From NCBI GenBank assembly GCA_003164275.1, contig PLSY01000444.1, positions 340 to 6,605 on the forward strand: a stretch of 6,266 nt of DNA. The letters run 5' to 3'. Numbering within the stretch: the stretch's first letter is position 1; each line of letters begins with the position of its first letter. This document shows positions 1 through 5,991 of this stretch, piece by piece. The notes beneath the pieces were generated by a model, which was not told the DNA's origin, made no database searches, and saw nothing but the letters and a program-made list of their open reading frames with translations. The translations under genes and the position numbers were made by a program. Origin of the DNA: Acidimicrobiaceae bacterium. GTDB lineage: Bacteria; Actinomycetota; Acidimicrobiia; Acidimicrobiales; RAAP-2.

Positions 1-1
1 C

Positions 2-124
2 TTTGGCTGGACGATGCGAGAGGTGGCCGAGTGCACCGACGTCAAGGTCACGAGCGTGCAGAACCACCTGGACCGGGGCCTCAAGAAGCTGCGAGCGGCA
101 CTGAAAGTAGGAAGCGATGCCTGA
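2..124 (+). CDS. ECF-type sigma-70 factor, C-terminal end (5' truncated by window)
   Basis: The last 40 residues of a sigma factor read from the window edge in frame 2 to the TGA at 122-124. They match sigma-70 region 4: a GWTMREVAE start of the helix-turn-helix, a recognition-helix stretch VTSVQNHLDRGL, and the KKLRAAL ending common to ECF factors. Region 4 binds the -35 promoter element. Region 2 and the start codon lie outside the window, so the ECF subgroup cannot be assigned. The stop overlaps the start of the next gene by 8 bases, which argues for one operon and translational coupling. The coupling partner is a membrane protein, the usual arrangement for an ECF factor and its anti-sigma. 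The family call is fairly safe; group and target promoters are unknown. Confidence 0.82.
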   Translation, partial: FGWTMREVAECTDVKVTSVQNHLDRGLKKLRAALKVGSDA

Positions 125-1622
125 ACTCTCTGAGGAGATCCGCCAACTGATCGACGGGAGTGCGCGGCCCGTCAGCTTCGATGAGGTCACCACAGGGCGT
201 TCTACCGCGAGTGACGCCCCGGCCCTCATCGATGTCTCGGTCAAACAGGGTCGGAGATGGATGGCAATCCGTCCGGTGTCGATCGCCGCCGCAGTCGTCG
301 CTCTCCTGGCCCTCGGCACGTTCGTAGCCGTTGCGCATCAGAGCGGCGCACGCCACGCCACCGCACAGAAGGGACATGGCGAGAAGAGCGGAACGTGGCA
401 GCTGGCTGCGCAGCTCTCGAGTGCCAGCTACCAGCTCTCCACGGGCAACCCAGGCGGCGGCGTGTCCGAAGTGGGATGCGGTGGACCGACGTGCTTCCTC
501 TCCACGTACTACGGCGTGGGCGGCGACACAGCGCTCACAGGCTCCACCTACGTGTCCCACGACGCAGGGCGCACGTGGACCCCGTCCAACCTGCCGGGGG
601 GCGTAGCGGCGGCCACGTCGGTCTCGTGCGTGAGCTCGACCTGGTGCGCGGCCGGAGGTGGTCTCCTCGACCCGTCGATCGGCGATCCCGCGGCGAAAAA
701 GGAGATGAGAGATCCGGAACTCCTGACCACGGACGACGCCGGGGCCACGTGGTCCATGCACGCCATCCCCATCGCGCCGGACATCCAGCAGCTCCCCGCC
801 TACGGCTCCCTGCCGGCAGAGACGACAACCTGGCCGGGCATCGTGGACGCGGTCTCCTGTACCGCCCCAGGTATCTGCAACGTCGTGGCCCACGTCCTCA
901 ACAACAACAACCAGTCCGCAGGCATCATCCCCGACACGGTCCTCTTCCTTCGGACAACCGACGGCGGGGCCAACTGGACATCGACGGTTCTGCCCGAGAC
1001 CACCTCAGAGTCCGGGTTCGAGGTCCAGGTTCCGAACGGAAATGGGGCCGCGATGGACTGCCCTACGGCATCCCAGTGCGTGGTGGTCAGTGTGCTTGCG
1101 GGGTTCTTGTCGAACCAGGGATTCGTCGATGTCTGGCGGACGGCCGACGCCGGCAAGTCCTGGGAGGAGACACAGATCCCAGGAATCCATCAGGTATTCC
1201 CTGGGATCACCTGCCCCGATGCGAGTGAATGCTGGATACCCACCGGCAGCGGAGTCTTGCGCTCGACCAACGGTGGGAGCATCTGGGACGTCGTTCCCAC
1301 GCCTTCCGTTCAGACGGCGCAGGGACCACCCAATGATGCCTGGCAGTCCGTCAGTTGCACGTCTGTCGCCGATTGCGTTCTCGGCGGACCCGGAATGATC
1401 GCCACAGTGGACGGCGGCGCAACGTGGGAGCAGGTGCCGCTCCCAGCCCAGGTCGGGAATGTGCCGTCGGTCTCTTGCGAACTGGAAGGGAGCTGTATCG
1501 CCTTTGCTCAGGCGGCTCCGGCTCCGGGTCAGACGTTCGTGCCTAATGGAGGCTCCTTGATCCTCACAAACGGGTCGGCAGCCTCAGCCGGGCTAAGCCC
1601 CTCGACGAGCGCTCCGGATTGA
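117..1622 (+). CDS. Single-TM protein with extracytoplasmic Asp-box (BNR-like) beta-propeller; candidate partner of the ECF sigma factor
   Basis: This 501-residue protein has a short cytoplasmic N-terminus (1-50), one TM helix at about 53-73 (AAAVVALLALG core), a linker, and an extracytoplasmic repeat domain from about 115 to 486. Six Asp boxes are visible: SHDAGRTW (147-154), TDDAGATW (205-212), TTDGGANW (280-287), TADAGKSW (342-349), STNGGSIW (383-390) and TVDGGATW (430-437). Each follows a close Cys pair: 121/126, 171/177, 248/254, 315/321, 366/372 and 414/420. A seventh pair (454/460) precedes a degenerate box. This fits a seven-bladed propeller with one disulfide per blade. The start is ATG 117, with AGGAAG just upstream inside the sigma gene. 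The N-terminus lacks the HxxxCxxC zinc motif of classical anti-sigma domains, so anti-sigma function is inference from position and topology. It could instead be a surface or adhesion protein. Fold confidence is high, function low. Confidence 0.85.
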   Translation: MPELSEEIRQLIDGSARPVSFDEVTTGRSTASDAPALIDVSVKQGRRWMAIRPVSIAAAVVALLALGTFVAVAHQSGARHATAQKGHGEKSGTWQLAAQLSSASYQLSTGNPGGGVSEVGCGGPTCFLSTYYGVGGDTALTGSTYVSHDAGRTWTPSNLPGGVAAATSVSCVSSTWCAAGGGLLDPSIGDPAAKKEMRDPELLTTDDAGATWSMHAIPIAPDIQQLPAYGSLPAETTTWPGIVDAVSCTAPGICNVVAHVLNNNNQSAGIIPDTVLFLRTTDGGANWTSTVLPETTSESGFEVQVPNGNGAAMDCPTASQCVVVSVLAGFLSNQGFVDVWRTADAGKSWEETQIPGIHQVFPGITCPDASECWIPTGSGVLRSTNGGSIWDVVPTPSVQTAQGPPNDAWQSVSCTSVADCVLGGPGMIATVDGGATWEQVPLPAQVGNVPSVSCELEGSCIAFAQAAPAPGQTFVPNGGSLILTNGSAASAGLSPSTSAPD

Positions 1623-2920
1623 CCGCAAACGAGGAGGGTCTGCGCTCGCTCGGAGACCAGATCACCGCCTCCGGAATGGGCTCGGCATCGGGCGGCCGGG
1701 GTCGAAAGGCGAGAAGTCGTCGAGGCGGACGACGTCGGTGGAGCATCAAGCGGAAGGTCGTGGCGCTGCTGACCGTGGCAATCGGACTCGTGGGTCTCTT
1801 CGCTGTCGCCAGCTACGGCTACGTGAGATACCAATTCGATCAGGTTGCGAAGCTCCCGTGCCGTGCATGTGTGAACGTCGCTGCAGGGAAGCCGTACAAC
1901 ATTCTGATCATCGGGTCGGACTCCCGTGCCGGCGATACCGGACAAGCTGCCTCATCATTCGGGAGCGCATCCACGGTCGGCGGTCAGCGCAGCGACACCA
2001 TCAAGATCCTGCGCATCGACCCTGCTGCGGGAACGGCGAAGGTCATGTCCATCCCTCGCGACACCTACGTCACGACCTCGGGATTGGCCCCGGACTCGGG
2101 TTTGACCGGACCGGAGAAGATCAACGCGGCGTTCAACAACGGGCCCGAGGCACTGATCGAGACTATCCAGAACACGTTCGGCATCCCCATCAGCCACTGG
2201 ATCGTCATTGACTTCACAGGCGTCATCGACTCTGTGAAAGCACTGGGAGGCATCGACCTCACCTTCAACTACCCAGTGAGGGACAACTACTACGGTGTCA
2301 ACGAATCCGGTCTCCAGATCACGAGCACTGGCTGTCAGAACATCAACGGCAATGTCGCACTGTCACTCTCCCGCTCGCGCAACTACCAGTACTACGAGGA
2401 TGGCGAGTGGCACATCGACCCCGGCTCCGACCTCAGTCGCATTGCCCGCCAGAACACCATCATCGAGGCCATGGTGGCCAAGGCGAAGGTCACGTACAAC
2501 CCGCTGACACTCCAGGCACTGATCAGCTCCCTGAAGGGCAAGATCGTCATCGACAGGAATCTGACCCTCGGCATGATCTACGACCTGGCCGAGCGCTACC
2601 ATGCCTTCTCGCCGTCCAGCCTGGAGACGTGGACGCTGCCTACCGTGGGGCAGTCCGGAACACCGGCAGGTGACGTCGAGCTCGTGAGCACGGCGCCGGG
2701 CGAGAACTACGAGGACACGATTCAACAGTTCCTCGACGGGCCCGCCGCTCCGGTCATCACCCCCCCGCTCGACGCGTACGGAGATCCGATTGCCACTCCA
2801 TCGACTTCTCCGGCGACCACCACACCTGCAGTTAGTACTGCGTCGACGGGCGTCAGTCCGCCAATCGCACAATCACCAACGACGACCTCGCTCCCGCCTT
2901 ACGAACCCAAGCTTTGCTGA
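1619..2920 (+). CDS. LytR-CpsA-Psr (LCP) family protein, probable cell-wall glycopolymer ligase
   Basis: LCP enzymes transfer lipid-linked glycopolymers to peptidoglycan outside the membrane. This 433-residue protein has a basic N-terminus (28-46), one TM helix (about 47-69) and an LCP domain (about 93-290). Family motifs are NILIIGSDSR (94-103), RSDTIKI (124-130), SIPRDTYV (144-151), KINAAF (167-172), the paired arginines SRSR (251-254) and DLSRIARQ (271-278). D101, R103, R124, D126, R147, R252, R254, D271, R274 and R277 fit the polyphosphate-binding set. A Pro/Thr/Ser-rich tail runs from about 375 to the end. A CRAC motif (C81, C84) follows the TM helix and the last residue is Cys. The assigned start is TTG 1619, overlapping the previous stop by 4 bases, which implies coupling but lacks a clear ribosome site. 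ATG 1676 (residue 20) is the alternative. The substrate is unknown. Confidence 0.92.
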   Translation: MTANEEGLRSLGDQITASGMGSASGGRGRKARSRRGGRRRWSIKRKVVALLTVAIGLVGLFAVASYGYVRYQFDQVAKLPCRACVNVAAGKPYNILIIGSDSRAGDTGQAASSFGSASTVGGQRSDTIKILRIDPAAGTAKVMSIPRDTYVTTSGLAPDSGLTGPEKINAAFNNGPEALIETIQNTFGIPISHWIVIDFTGVIDSVKALGGIDLTFNYPVRDNYYGVNESGLQITSTGCQNINGNVALSLSRSRNYQYYEDGEWHIDPGSDLSRIARQNTIIEAMVAKAKVTYNPLTLQALISSLKGKIVIDRNLTLGMIYDLAERYHAFSPSSLETWTLPTVGQSGTPAGDVELVSTAPGENYEDTIQQFLDGPAAPVITPPLDAYGDPIATPSTSPATTTPAVSTASTGVSPPIAQSPTTTSLPPYEPKLC

Positions 2921-2922
2921 AT

Positions 2923-3007
2923 CCATCCATGGTGAAGTGTCACCTGAAGGGCGGTTCGACGGGCTCGAAGGCATCATTGCATCCCACTTCCGGTGGCAAG
3001 GGATACC
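2923..3007 (+). repeat. Dispersed intergenic repeat, copy A (bipartite)
   Basis: This copy has two blocks. CCATCC plus GGTGAAGTGT (2923-2940) matches 6211-6228, and CACTTCCGGTGG plus GGGATA (2985-3005) matches 6232-6252. The blocks are about 44 bases apart here but nearly adjacent at 6231. ATCCC (2981-2985) and GGGAT (3000-3004) form outer stem arms around the core. TTCGA/TCGAA (2955-2969) makes a further small hairpin in the spacer. It sits between the converging LCP gene and the small membrane-protein gene. Confidence 0.5.
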
Positions 3008-3026
3008 CTGCTCCGGCGATCGAGAG

Positions 3027-3290
3027 CTAGGCCACTGGGCTAGTCGAAGGCGGCGTCGTCTGAGCCTTCTGGTTACGACGAAGCATCTCCGTTACCAGAA
3101 GAATCGCCGCACCCACTATCGATACGACGGATCCAGAGACGACCCATCGGTGGTGCGAGTCATAGGACGCAACGGTCGAGGGCACCTGTGCAGAGACCGG
3201 ATGCGACAGTCCGCTGACGAACAAGGCCGCCAGAACGATCCCGACCGCGATCATCACCCAGCCGATCCGCTGCATTACCTTGATGGCCAC
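3027..3290 (-). CDS. Small two-TM membrane protein of unknown function
   Basis: This 87-residue protein reads leftward to a TAG at 3027-3029. It has two hydrophobic segments, at about 10-28 (GWVMIAVGIVLAALFVSGL) and 50-68 (VVSGSVVSIVGAAILLVTE). Between them lies a short polar loop (29-49) with SAQVPSTVASYDSHHRW, and the tail is Thr/Pro/Ser-rich after RRNQK. Both ends are probably cytoplasmic. I recognise no family. The start shown is GTG 3290. ATG 3275 (residue 6) is an alternative that leaves both helices intact, and neither has a convincing Shine-Dalgarno site. It converges with the LCP gene and diverges from the 74-residue gene at 3394. The clean hydrophobic pattern and lack of a competing frame support a real gene; function is open. 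Confidence 0.65.
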   Translation of the reverse strand: MAIKVMQRIGWVMIAVGIVLAALFVSGLSHPVSAQVPSTVASYDSHHRWVVSGSVVSIVGAAILLVTEMLRRNQKAQTTPPSTSPVA

Positions 3291-3316
3291 AATCCCAGGC
3301 TACCGAGGCAGAGCCG

Positions 3317-3355
3317 GTCCCGAGAGATGTCTCACTCCCGGTGTTCGGGGACAGG
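3317..3355 (+). repeat. Dispersed intergenic repeat, copy C
   Basis: The core CACTCCCGGTG followed by TTCGGGGACAGG (3333-3355) differs from copy D (5948-5966) at 2 of 19 positions. It shares 18 of 23 positions with copy B. The core can fold as CCCG/CGGG around a GTGTT loop, and outer arms GTCCCGA (3317-3323) and TCGGGGAC (3345-3352) offer a competing stem. It lies between divergent gene starts at 3290 and 3394. Confidence 0.5.
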
Positions 3356-3382
3356 GCGTTGAGGATCAGGGGGCAAGGTGTC

Positions 3383-3386
3383 AGGA
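3383..3386 (+). promoter_or_regulatory. Ribosome binding site (AGGA) deciding the start at 3394
   Basis: AGGA lies 7 bases before ATG 3394. The same frame stays open back to 3280, but the upstream residues are Gly/Arg-rich and look non-coding. This site favours the internal ATG. Confidence 0.6.
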
Positions 3387-3393
3387 TTTCCAG

Positions 3394-3618
3394 ATGGCTC
3401 CTGGTCACCGCAGCGATCTTCAGGAAGAAGCTGTCCTCGATGGTGGTCCTCTGGACGGGAATCGGCAAGCCGTCGATGGCGACACAGACCAGCTTTGCGT
3501 GGTCATGACCGATGGTCAGCAGCATCAGTACCTCCGCACCGACGAGTTCCAGACTTTGGAGGATGGTCACTCAGTCCTCGTCTTCAAGTGGAACGGTCGC
3601 TACTACGGGCCGAAATAG
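3394..3618 (+). CDS. Small soluble protein of unknown function (DGGPLDG...YYGPK type)
   Basis: This 74-residue protein starts at ATG 3394 with AGGA 7 bases upstream; the frame is open further upstream but looks non-coding there. It contains a VLDGGPLDGN turn (14-23), a strand-like LCVVMTDGQQHQYLR stretch (34-48), and an end of VLVFKWNGRYYGPK (61-74). There is no TM helix or signal peptide. The GGPLDG motif early and a Tyr-rich strand late recall small actinobacterial and phage-like proteins of the GGP-DG type, but I cannot name a family or function. Forty bases separate it from the questin-oxidase-like gene on the same strand, so co-transcription is plausible. The well-placed ribosome site and non-random protein composition make it a likely real gene. 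Confidence 0.68.
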   Translation: MAPGHRSDLQEEAVLDGGPLDGNRQAVDGDTDQLCVVMTDGQQHQYLRTDEFQTLEDGHSVLVFKWNGRYYGPK

Positions 3619-3626
3619 AAACGCCC

Positions 3627-3649
3627 ACTGACCGGCGTTGTGGGATAGG
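3627..3649 (+). repeat. Dispersed intergenic repeat, copy F
   Basis: CACT, then CCGGCGTT, then GGGATAGG (3627-3649). The 18 bases from 3632 match copy D (5949-5966) at 16 positions. It fills the 40-base gap before the next gene, and its last bases run into the AGGGGG ribosome binding site. Confidence 0.45.
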
Positions 3650-3652
3650 GGG
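3647..3652 (+). promoter_or_regulatory. Ribosome binding site (AGGGGG) deciding the GTG start at 3659
   Basis: AGGGGG is 6 bases before GTG 3659, ideal spacing. The more internal ATG 3695 has no such site. The site overlaps the 3' end of repeat copy F. Confidence 0.6.
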
Positions 3653-3658
3653 TGTCCC

Positions 3659-4717
3659 GTGGGAGTGCGACGACTTCTCACTACGATCAAATCGATGGGC
3701 GACACTGGCGACCAGACACTCTCGGGTTTGCTCTACGATGAGTTGCACTTCGATCCGACGACGACGGATACGCTGACCAACCATCTCCCGATGGCCCTCC
3801 TCGCCAAGAGGCGGCTAGGCGCTGATGTTGACGAGTTGCTCCGCTTCAAGGCCAAGTACCAACGGAGGCTCCGACCGCTGGAGGTGTCGGAACGTCGACT
3901 TGACGAGTCGAACTGGACCACAGCGATAGGTCGACGAGGCGCGACTGCCGATCTCCGGCACTACTTCGCTCGATCGATTGCAGAGCACGGTGTCGATGGC
4001 GTGCTGCGAACTCATCTCTCGGCACTCCTGCCCGGAATCGGCGGCGGAGCGTTTCACGGAGTCATCAGACTCTCCTATGCCCTCGACGCCTCGTCTCCTG
4101 CACGCATCGCAGCTGGACTGGCCTATCTTGCTGAAGTCGGAGCCGCCCTTGGTCCGCTGCCTGATCGCCACATAGGTTCCGACGGGGTTTCAGAAATCGC
4201 CAACGTGCTGAGCAGGTCCGATCCGCCGCTCTCAATTCCTAAGGTGTGGAACATCGGAGAACGGATGCGATTGGTTGCTGGTGATGAGCGGTTCCAAGAT
4301 GCCGTTGGATCGCTACAAGTCACCGACGACACTGAGTCCAAGCTCGCTGAGTTTTCAGTCCGCCTCTTCGCCGCTTCCGGCGACTTCACCTCTCTGCACG
4401 GAGTCACCGGCCTAGCGGCGATCTCCAGCATTCGTCCATGGGTGGCAGGCGTCGCGGCGCTTGAGCGGTACACGGTCCAGGCGTTGCTTGCTGCATACGT
4501 CACGCTAGGAGCGCCCCCGATCTGGTCACAGACGCGACTCGATGAGTTCGTGGGCGCTGATCGGTCCAGCGTTGCGGATGTCGCGGCAGTGGGCGCTTCG
4601 AGCGACGACGAGCACGTATCGAAACTGATCTACACAGCACATACGCGATGGAGAGAGACCGGGGATCCCCTCTATTTGGCTGTCGCCGCTCGGCATGCGG
4701 GGCTCAGCAACTCCTAG
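3659..4717 (+). CDS. Questin oxidase-like family protein
   Basis: The founding family member is a fungal enzyme that opens the anthraquinone ring of questin; bacterial relatives are common but mostly uncharacterised. From GTG 3659 the protein has 352 residues. Recognised elements are TNHLPMAL near the start (H42), LPGIGGGAFHGVIRLSYAL (124-142, H133), TSLHGVTG (244-251, H247), and a C-terminal DDEHVSKLIYTAHTRW (316-331, H319 and H328) followed by GDPLYLAVAARH. Spaced His residues in helical segments fit the family pattern. There is no signal peptide or TM helix, so it is probably cytosolic. GTG 3659 is chosen for its AGGGGG site; ATG 3695 (residue 13) is the alternative and would still keep the domain. 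The substrate is unknown, and no polyketide or redox partner genes are nearby. The family call rests on motif memory and is fairly confident; the reaction is not. Confidence 0.8.
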   Translation: MGVRRLLTTIKSMGDTGDQTLSGLLYDELHFDPTTTDTLTNHLPMALLAKRRLGADVDELLRFKAKYQRRLRPLEVSERRLDESNWTTAIGRRGATADLRHYFARSIAEHGVDGVLRTHLSALLPGIGGGAFHGVIRLSYALDASSPARIAAGLAYLAEVGAALGPLPDRHIGSDGVSEIANVLSRSDPPLSIPKVWNIGERMRLVAGDERFQDAVGSLQVTDDTESKLAEFSVRLFAASGDFTSLHGVTGLAAISSIRPWVAGVAALERYTVQALLAAYVTLGAPPIWSQTRLDEFVGADRSSVADVAAVGASSDDEHVSKLIYTAHTRWRETGDPLYLAVAARHAGLSNS

Positions 4718-4742
4718 CCCGGTGCCTGTGTTCGAGGGCAGG
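4718..4742 (+). repeat. Dispersed intergenic repeat, degenerate copy G
   Basis: CCCGGTG (4718-4724), then 6 extra bases, then TTCGAGGGCAGG (4731-4742). The last 12 bases match copy C at 10 positions. It fills the whole gap before GTG 4746 and includes the likely ribosome site. This is one of the two weakest copies and may be coincidence with Shine-Dalgarno-like sequence. Confidence 0.25.
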
Positions 4743-4745
4743 AGC

Positions 4746-5243
4746 GTGTCCCGTGAGGACCACGAGTGGTGCAAGACTCTCCGGGTGGCGGAATCCGGTC
4801 GGGGCCATCAAAATCCTGCCGGGTCACTGAACACGGCACGTCGGATCTGCCAGGTCATGTTCTTGTGTGGTCTCACTTTGTTCGTCGTCTGCCTCTTGAT
4901 CGCAGTATTCGGCGGATCGGGAAGGCCCCCCGGCCAGTCGGCTACGGCGATCGCCAAGGTGGTGGCGAACGGTGGAAAGCCATCCTGCAAGGACACGGCA
5001 AAGTATCTGGGCCGGGGTGAGCCCTACTACATCTCGATCCGGACCTTCACAAGCTATGGCGGCAGTCAGGCGGGCGGGCCACTCTGCAACCCAAAGCCAA
5101 TCGGAACTGCGGTAGCCGTTGACTACTCGCCCTTCAACCCAGGGAATGCGACCATCCAGGCCCCTGACCACCGAGGGCAGTGGTTCCTGCTCGCACTATT
5201 TGGTGTGCTGCTGGCTGGGCTGGCGGCGGTGTTCAGTCCGTAG
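4746..5243 (+). CDS. Two-TM membrane protein with DUF3592-like C-terminal half
   Basis: From GTG 4746 this is a 165-residue protein. It has a short polar cytoplasmic start, TM1 at about 36-56, an extracytoplasmic domain (57-145) and TM2 at about 146-163, with only two residues after it. The loop has two Cys (C81, C114) that could form a disulfide. Its end, VDYSPFNPGNATI (125-137) just before TM2, resembles the V-x-Y-x-P-x-x-P pattern of DUF3592-type proteins; that link is inference. GTG 4746 has GAGGG 7 bases upstream (4734-4738). An in-frame ATG at 4695 would overlap the preceding gene by 23 bases and add 17 residues. It is on the same strand as the questin-oxidase-like gene with a 28-base gap, so an operon is likely. 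Function is unknown. Confidence 0.7.
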   Translation: MSREDHEWCKTLRVAESGRGHQNPAGSLNTARRICQVMFLCGLTLFVVCLLIAVFGGSGRPPGQSATAIAKVVANGGKPSCKDTAKYLGRGEPYYISIRTFTSYGGSQAGGPLCNPKPIGTAVAVDYSPFNPGNATIQAPDHRGQWFLLALFGVLLAGLAAVFSP

Positions 5244-5254
5244 CTCGCATAGCC

Positions 5255-5273
5255 CCCTCCCGGCAGGGGACAG
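5255..5273 (+). repeat. Dispersed intergenic repeat, shortened copy E
   Basis: CTCCCGG (5257-5263) and GGGGACAG (5266-5273) match copy C, with 3 bases missing between them. CCCCT (5254-5258) and AGGGG (5265-5269) can pair as a 5-bp hairpin just after the stop at 5243. Confidence 0.35.
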
Positions 5274-5320
5274 AGGTGCGTCAGGATGGTGCTGATCAGC
5301 GGGCGGAAGGTGCCAAAGCG

Positions 5321-5353
5321 CAGCCACGCCGCGGAGAGTCGGGGCCGTGGCTG
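5321..5353. terminator. Candidate bidirectional terminator hairpin between convergent genes
   Basis: CAGCCACG (5321-5328) is perfectly complementary to CGTGGCTG (5346-5353), an 8-bp stem. It extends by two C-G pairs (5329-5330 with 5343-5344) past a one-base bulge. It lies 15 bases past the end of the minus-strand gene and 78 bases past the plus-strand stop. There is no T-tract on either side, so intrinsic termination is uncertain. Confidence 0.4.
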
Positions 5354-5367
5354 AGATGCTGGTTGCA

Positions 5368-5841
5368 TTACCGATCTGGTGCCCCGAGAGATCTCGTTGA
5401 GTCGTTGAGTCCTACGGCATCTTTGACCTGATCGATCAGTTTCCCAAACTCGTCACTATTGCGGCGAGCGATCCCCGGCAACTGGGCGGTCGAGCCATCC
5501 GACATTTCGAGCTTGCAGCACCACCAACCGGCGATCCGAGCAGGCACGATGTCGACGATTTCGATTTTCGCATAAGACCATGTTCGACCTGTGCTGGTAT
5601 GGACCTCCACGGCGTCCTCGGTGATTACAGTCCGGATCTGTCCGGCGAAGACGAGCAACCAGGCGAAGTACAGGGCCATGCCGGCGAGTGCCACCGACAG
5701 GCCACCACGGAGATTGTGAACAGTGAGCCAGGCGGCTCCACCGCAGACGGACACCGCTAGCAGCAGTTTCCAGCGAAGCACCTTGAGGCGTCGATTGTCC
5801 CTGAAGGTGATAGTCGTTCCTGGCAGCGCCGATGTCACCAT
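5368..5841 (-). CDS. PH-domain-like two-TM membrane protein
   Basis: This 157-residue protein has a polar N-terminus, TM helices at about 25-42 and 47-67, and a C-terminal soluble domain (68-143). The topology and the ITEDAVEVHTSTGRTWSYAKIEIVDIV stretch (beginning at residue 73, ending in the DIV at 97-99) match small bacterial PH-domain membrane proteins: strand, charged turn, W-x-Y strand, then a helix near 128-143 (FGKLIDQVKDAV). Two adjacent Cys (C108, C109) sit in a WWCC motif. Such proteins are usually of unknown function. The start is ATG 5841, the only start in the frame because an in-frame TAA lies 24-22 bases upstream; no Shine-Dalgarno site is visible. It converges with the two-TM gene ending at 5243 and lies downstream of the zinc-ribbon gene on the same strand, 150 bases away. 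Confidence 0.75.
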   Translation of the reverse strand: MVTSALPGTTITFRDNRRLKVLRWKLLLAVSVCGGAAWLTVHNLRGGLSVALAGMALYFAWLLVFAGQIRTVITEDAVEVHTSTGRTWSYAKIEIVDIVPARIAGWWCCKLEMSDGSTAQLPGIARRNSDEFGKLIDQVKDAVGLNDSTRSLGAPDR

Positions 5842-5861
5842 CGCAGTATCGCAGCAAACGA

Positions 5862-5889
5862 TTTATCGTCGAGTTTGACGTCGTCGCAA
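5862..5889 (-). promoter_or_regulatory. Possible promoter for the PH-domain-like gene
   Basis: On the minus strand, TTGCGA (5884-5889) and GATAAA (5862-5867) are 16 bases apart and resemble -35 and -10 elements. Transcription would begin about 14 bases before ATG 5841, giving a very short leader, in keeping with the missing Shine-Dalgarno site. This is weak, sequence-only evidence. Confidence 0.28.
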
Positions 5890-5947
5890 CGGCGTCGGCC
5901 GGGTATGGCATAAGTGTTGATCAGCTGCACTCGGCCAGCGACCTCGA

Positions 5948-5977
5948 CCCGGCGTTCGGGGATAGGCCGTCAGGCCT
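5948..5977 (+). repeat. Dispersed intergenic repeat, copy D, with adjoining hairpin
   Basis: CCCGGCG followed by TTCGGGGATAGG (5948-5966) matches copy C at 17 of 19 positions and copy F at 16 of 18. CCCG and CGGG can pair around a GCGTT loop. AGGCC/GGCCT (5964-5977) forms a second hairpin 14 bases past the zinc-ribbon stop on the minus strand and might help end that transcript. Confidence 0.5.
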
Positions 5978-5991
5978 CAAGCGAGCGGACG

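Noticed and set aside
81..893. Long minus-strand open frame of 270 residues opposite the propeller gene
   Set aside because: Arg/Gly/His-rich composition typical of a shadow frame in GC-rich DNA; the opposite strand has clear Asp-box repeats and a TM helix.
257..1228. Plus-strand 323-residue frame inside the propeller gene
   Set aside because: Extremely Arg-rich, no domain pattern, fully covered by the supported gene in another frame.
2363..2872. Minus-strand 169-residue frame opposite the LCP gene
   Set aside because: No recognisable domain; it mirrors the conserved LCP coding sequence.
2931..2944. GGTGA/TCACC hairpin as terminator of the LCP operon
   Set aside because: Only a 5-bp stem with no T-tract, and the sequence is better explained as part of repeat block 1.
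2929..3030. Possible 33-codon plus-strand gene just after the LCP stop
   Set aside because: ATG followed by an open frame to TAG, but no ribosome site, a low-complexity Gly/Ser-rich product, and it coincides with repeat copy A.
3280..3393. N-terminal extension of the 74-residue gene back to 3280
   Set aside because: The extension is Gly/Arg-rich, overlaps the divergent gene's start and repeat copy C, and lacks a ribosome site, while ATG 3394 has AGGA at 7 bases.
5456..5911. Second minus-strand frame of 151 residues over the PH-domain-like gene
   Set aside because: Arg-rich and without hydrophobic segments; the other frame has two TM helices and a PH-like pattern.
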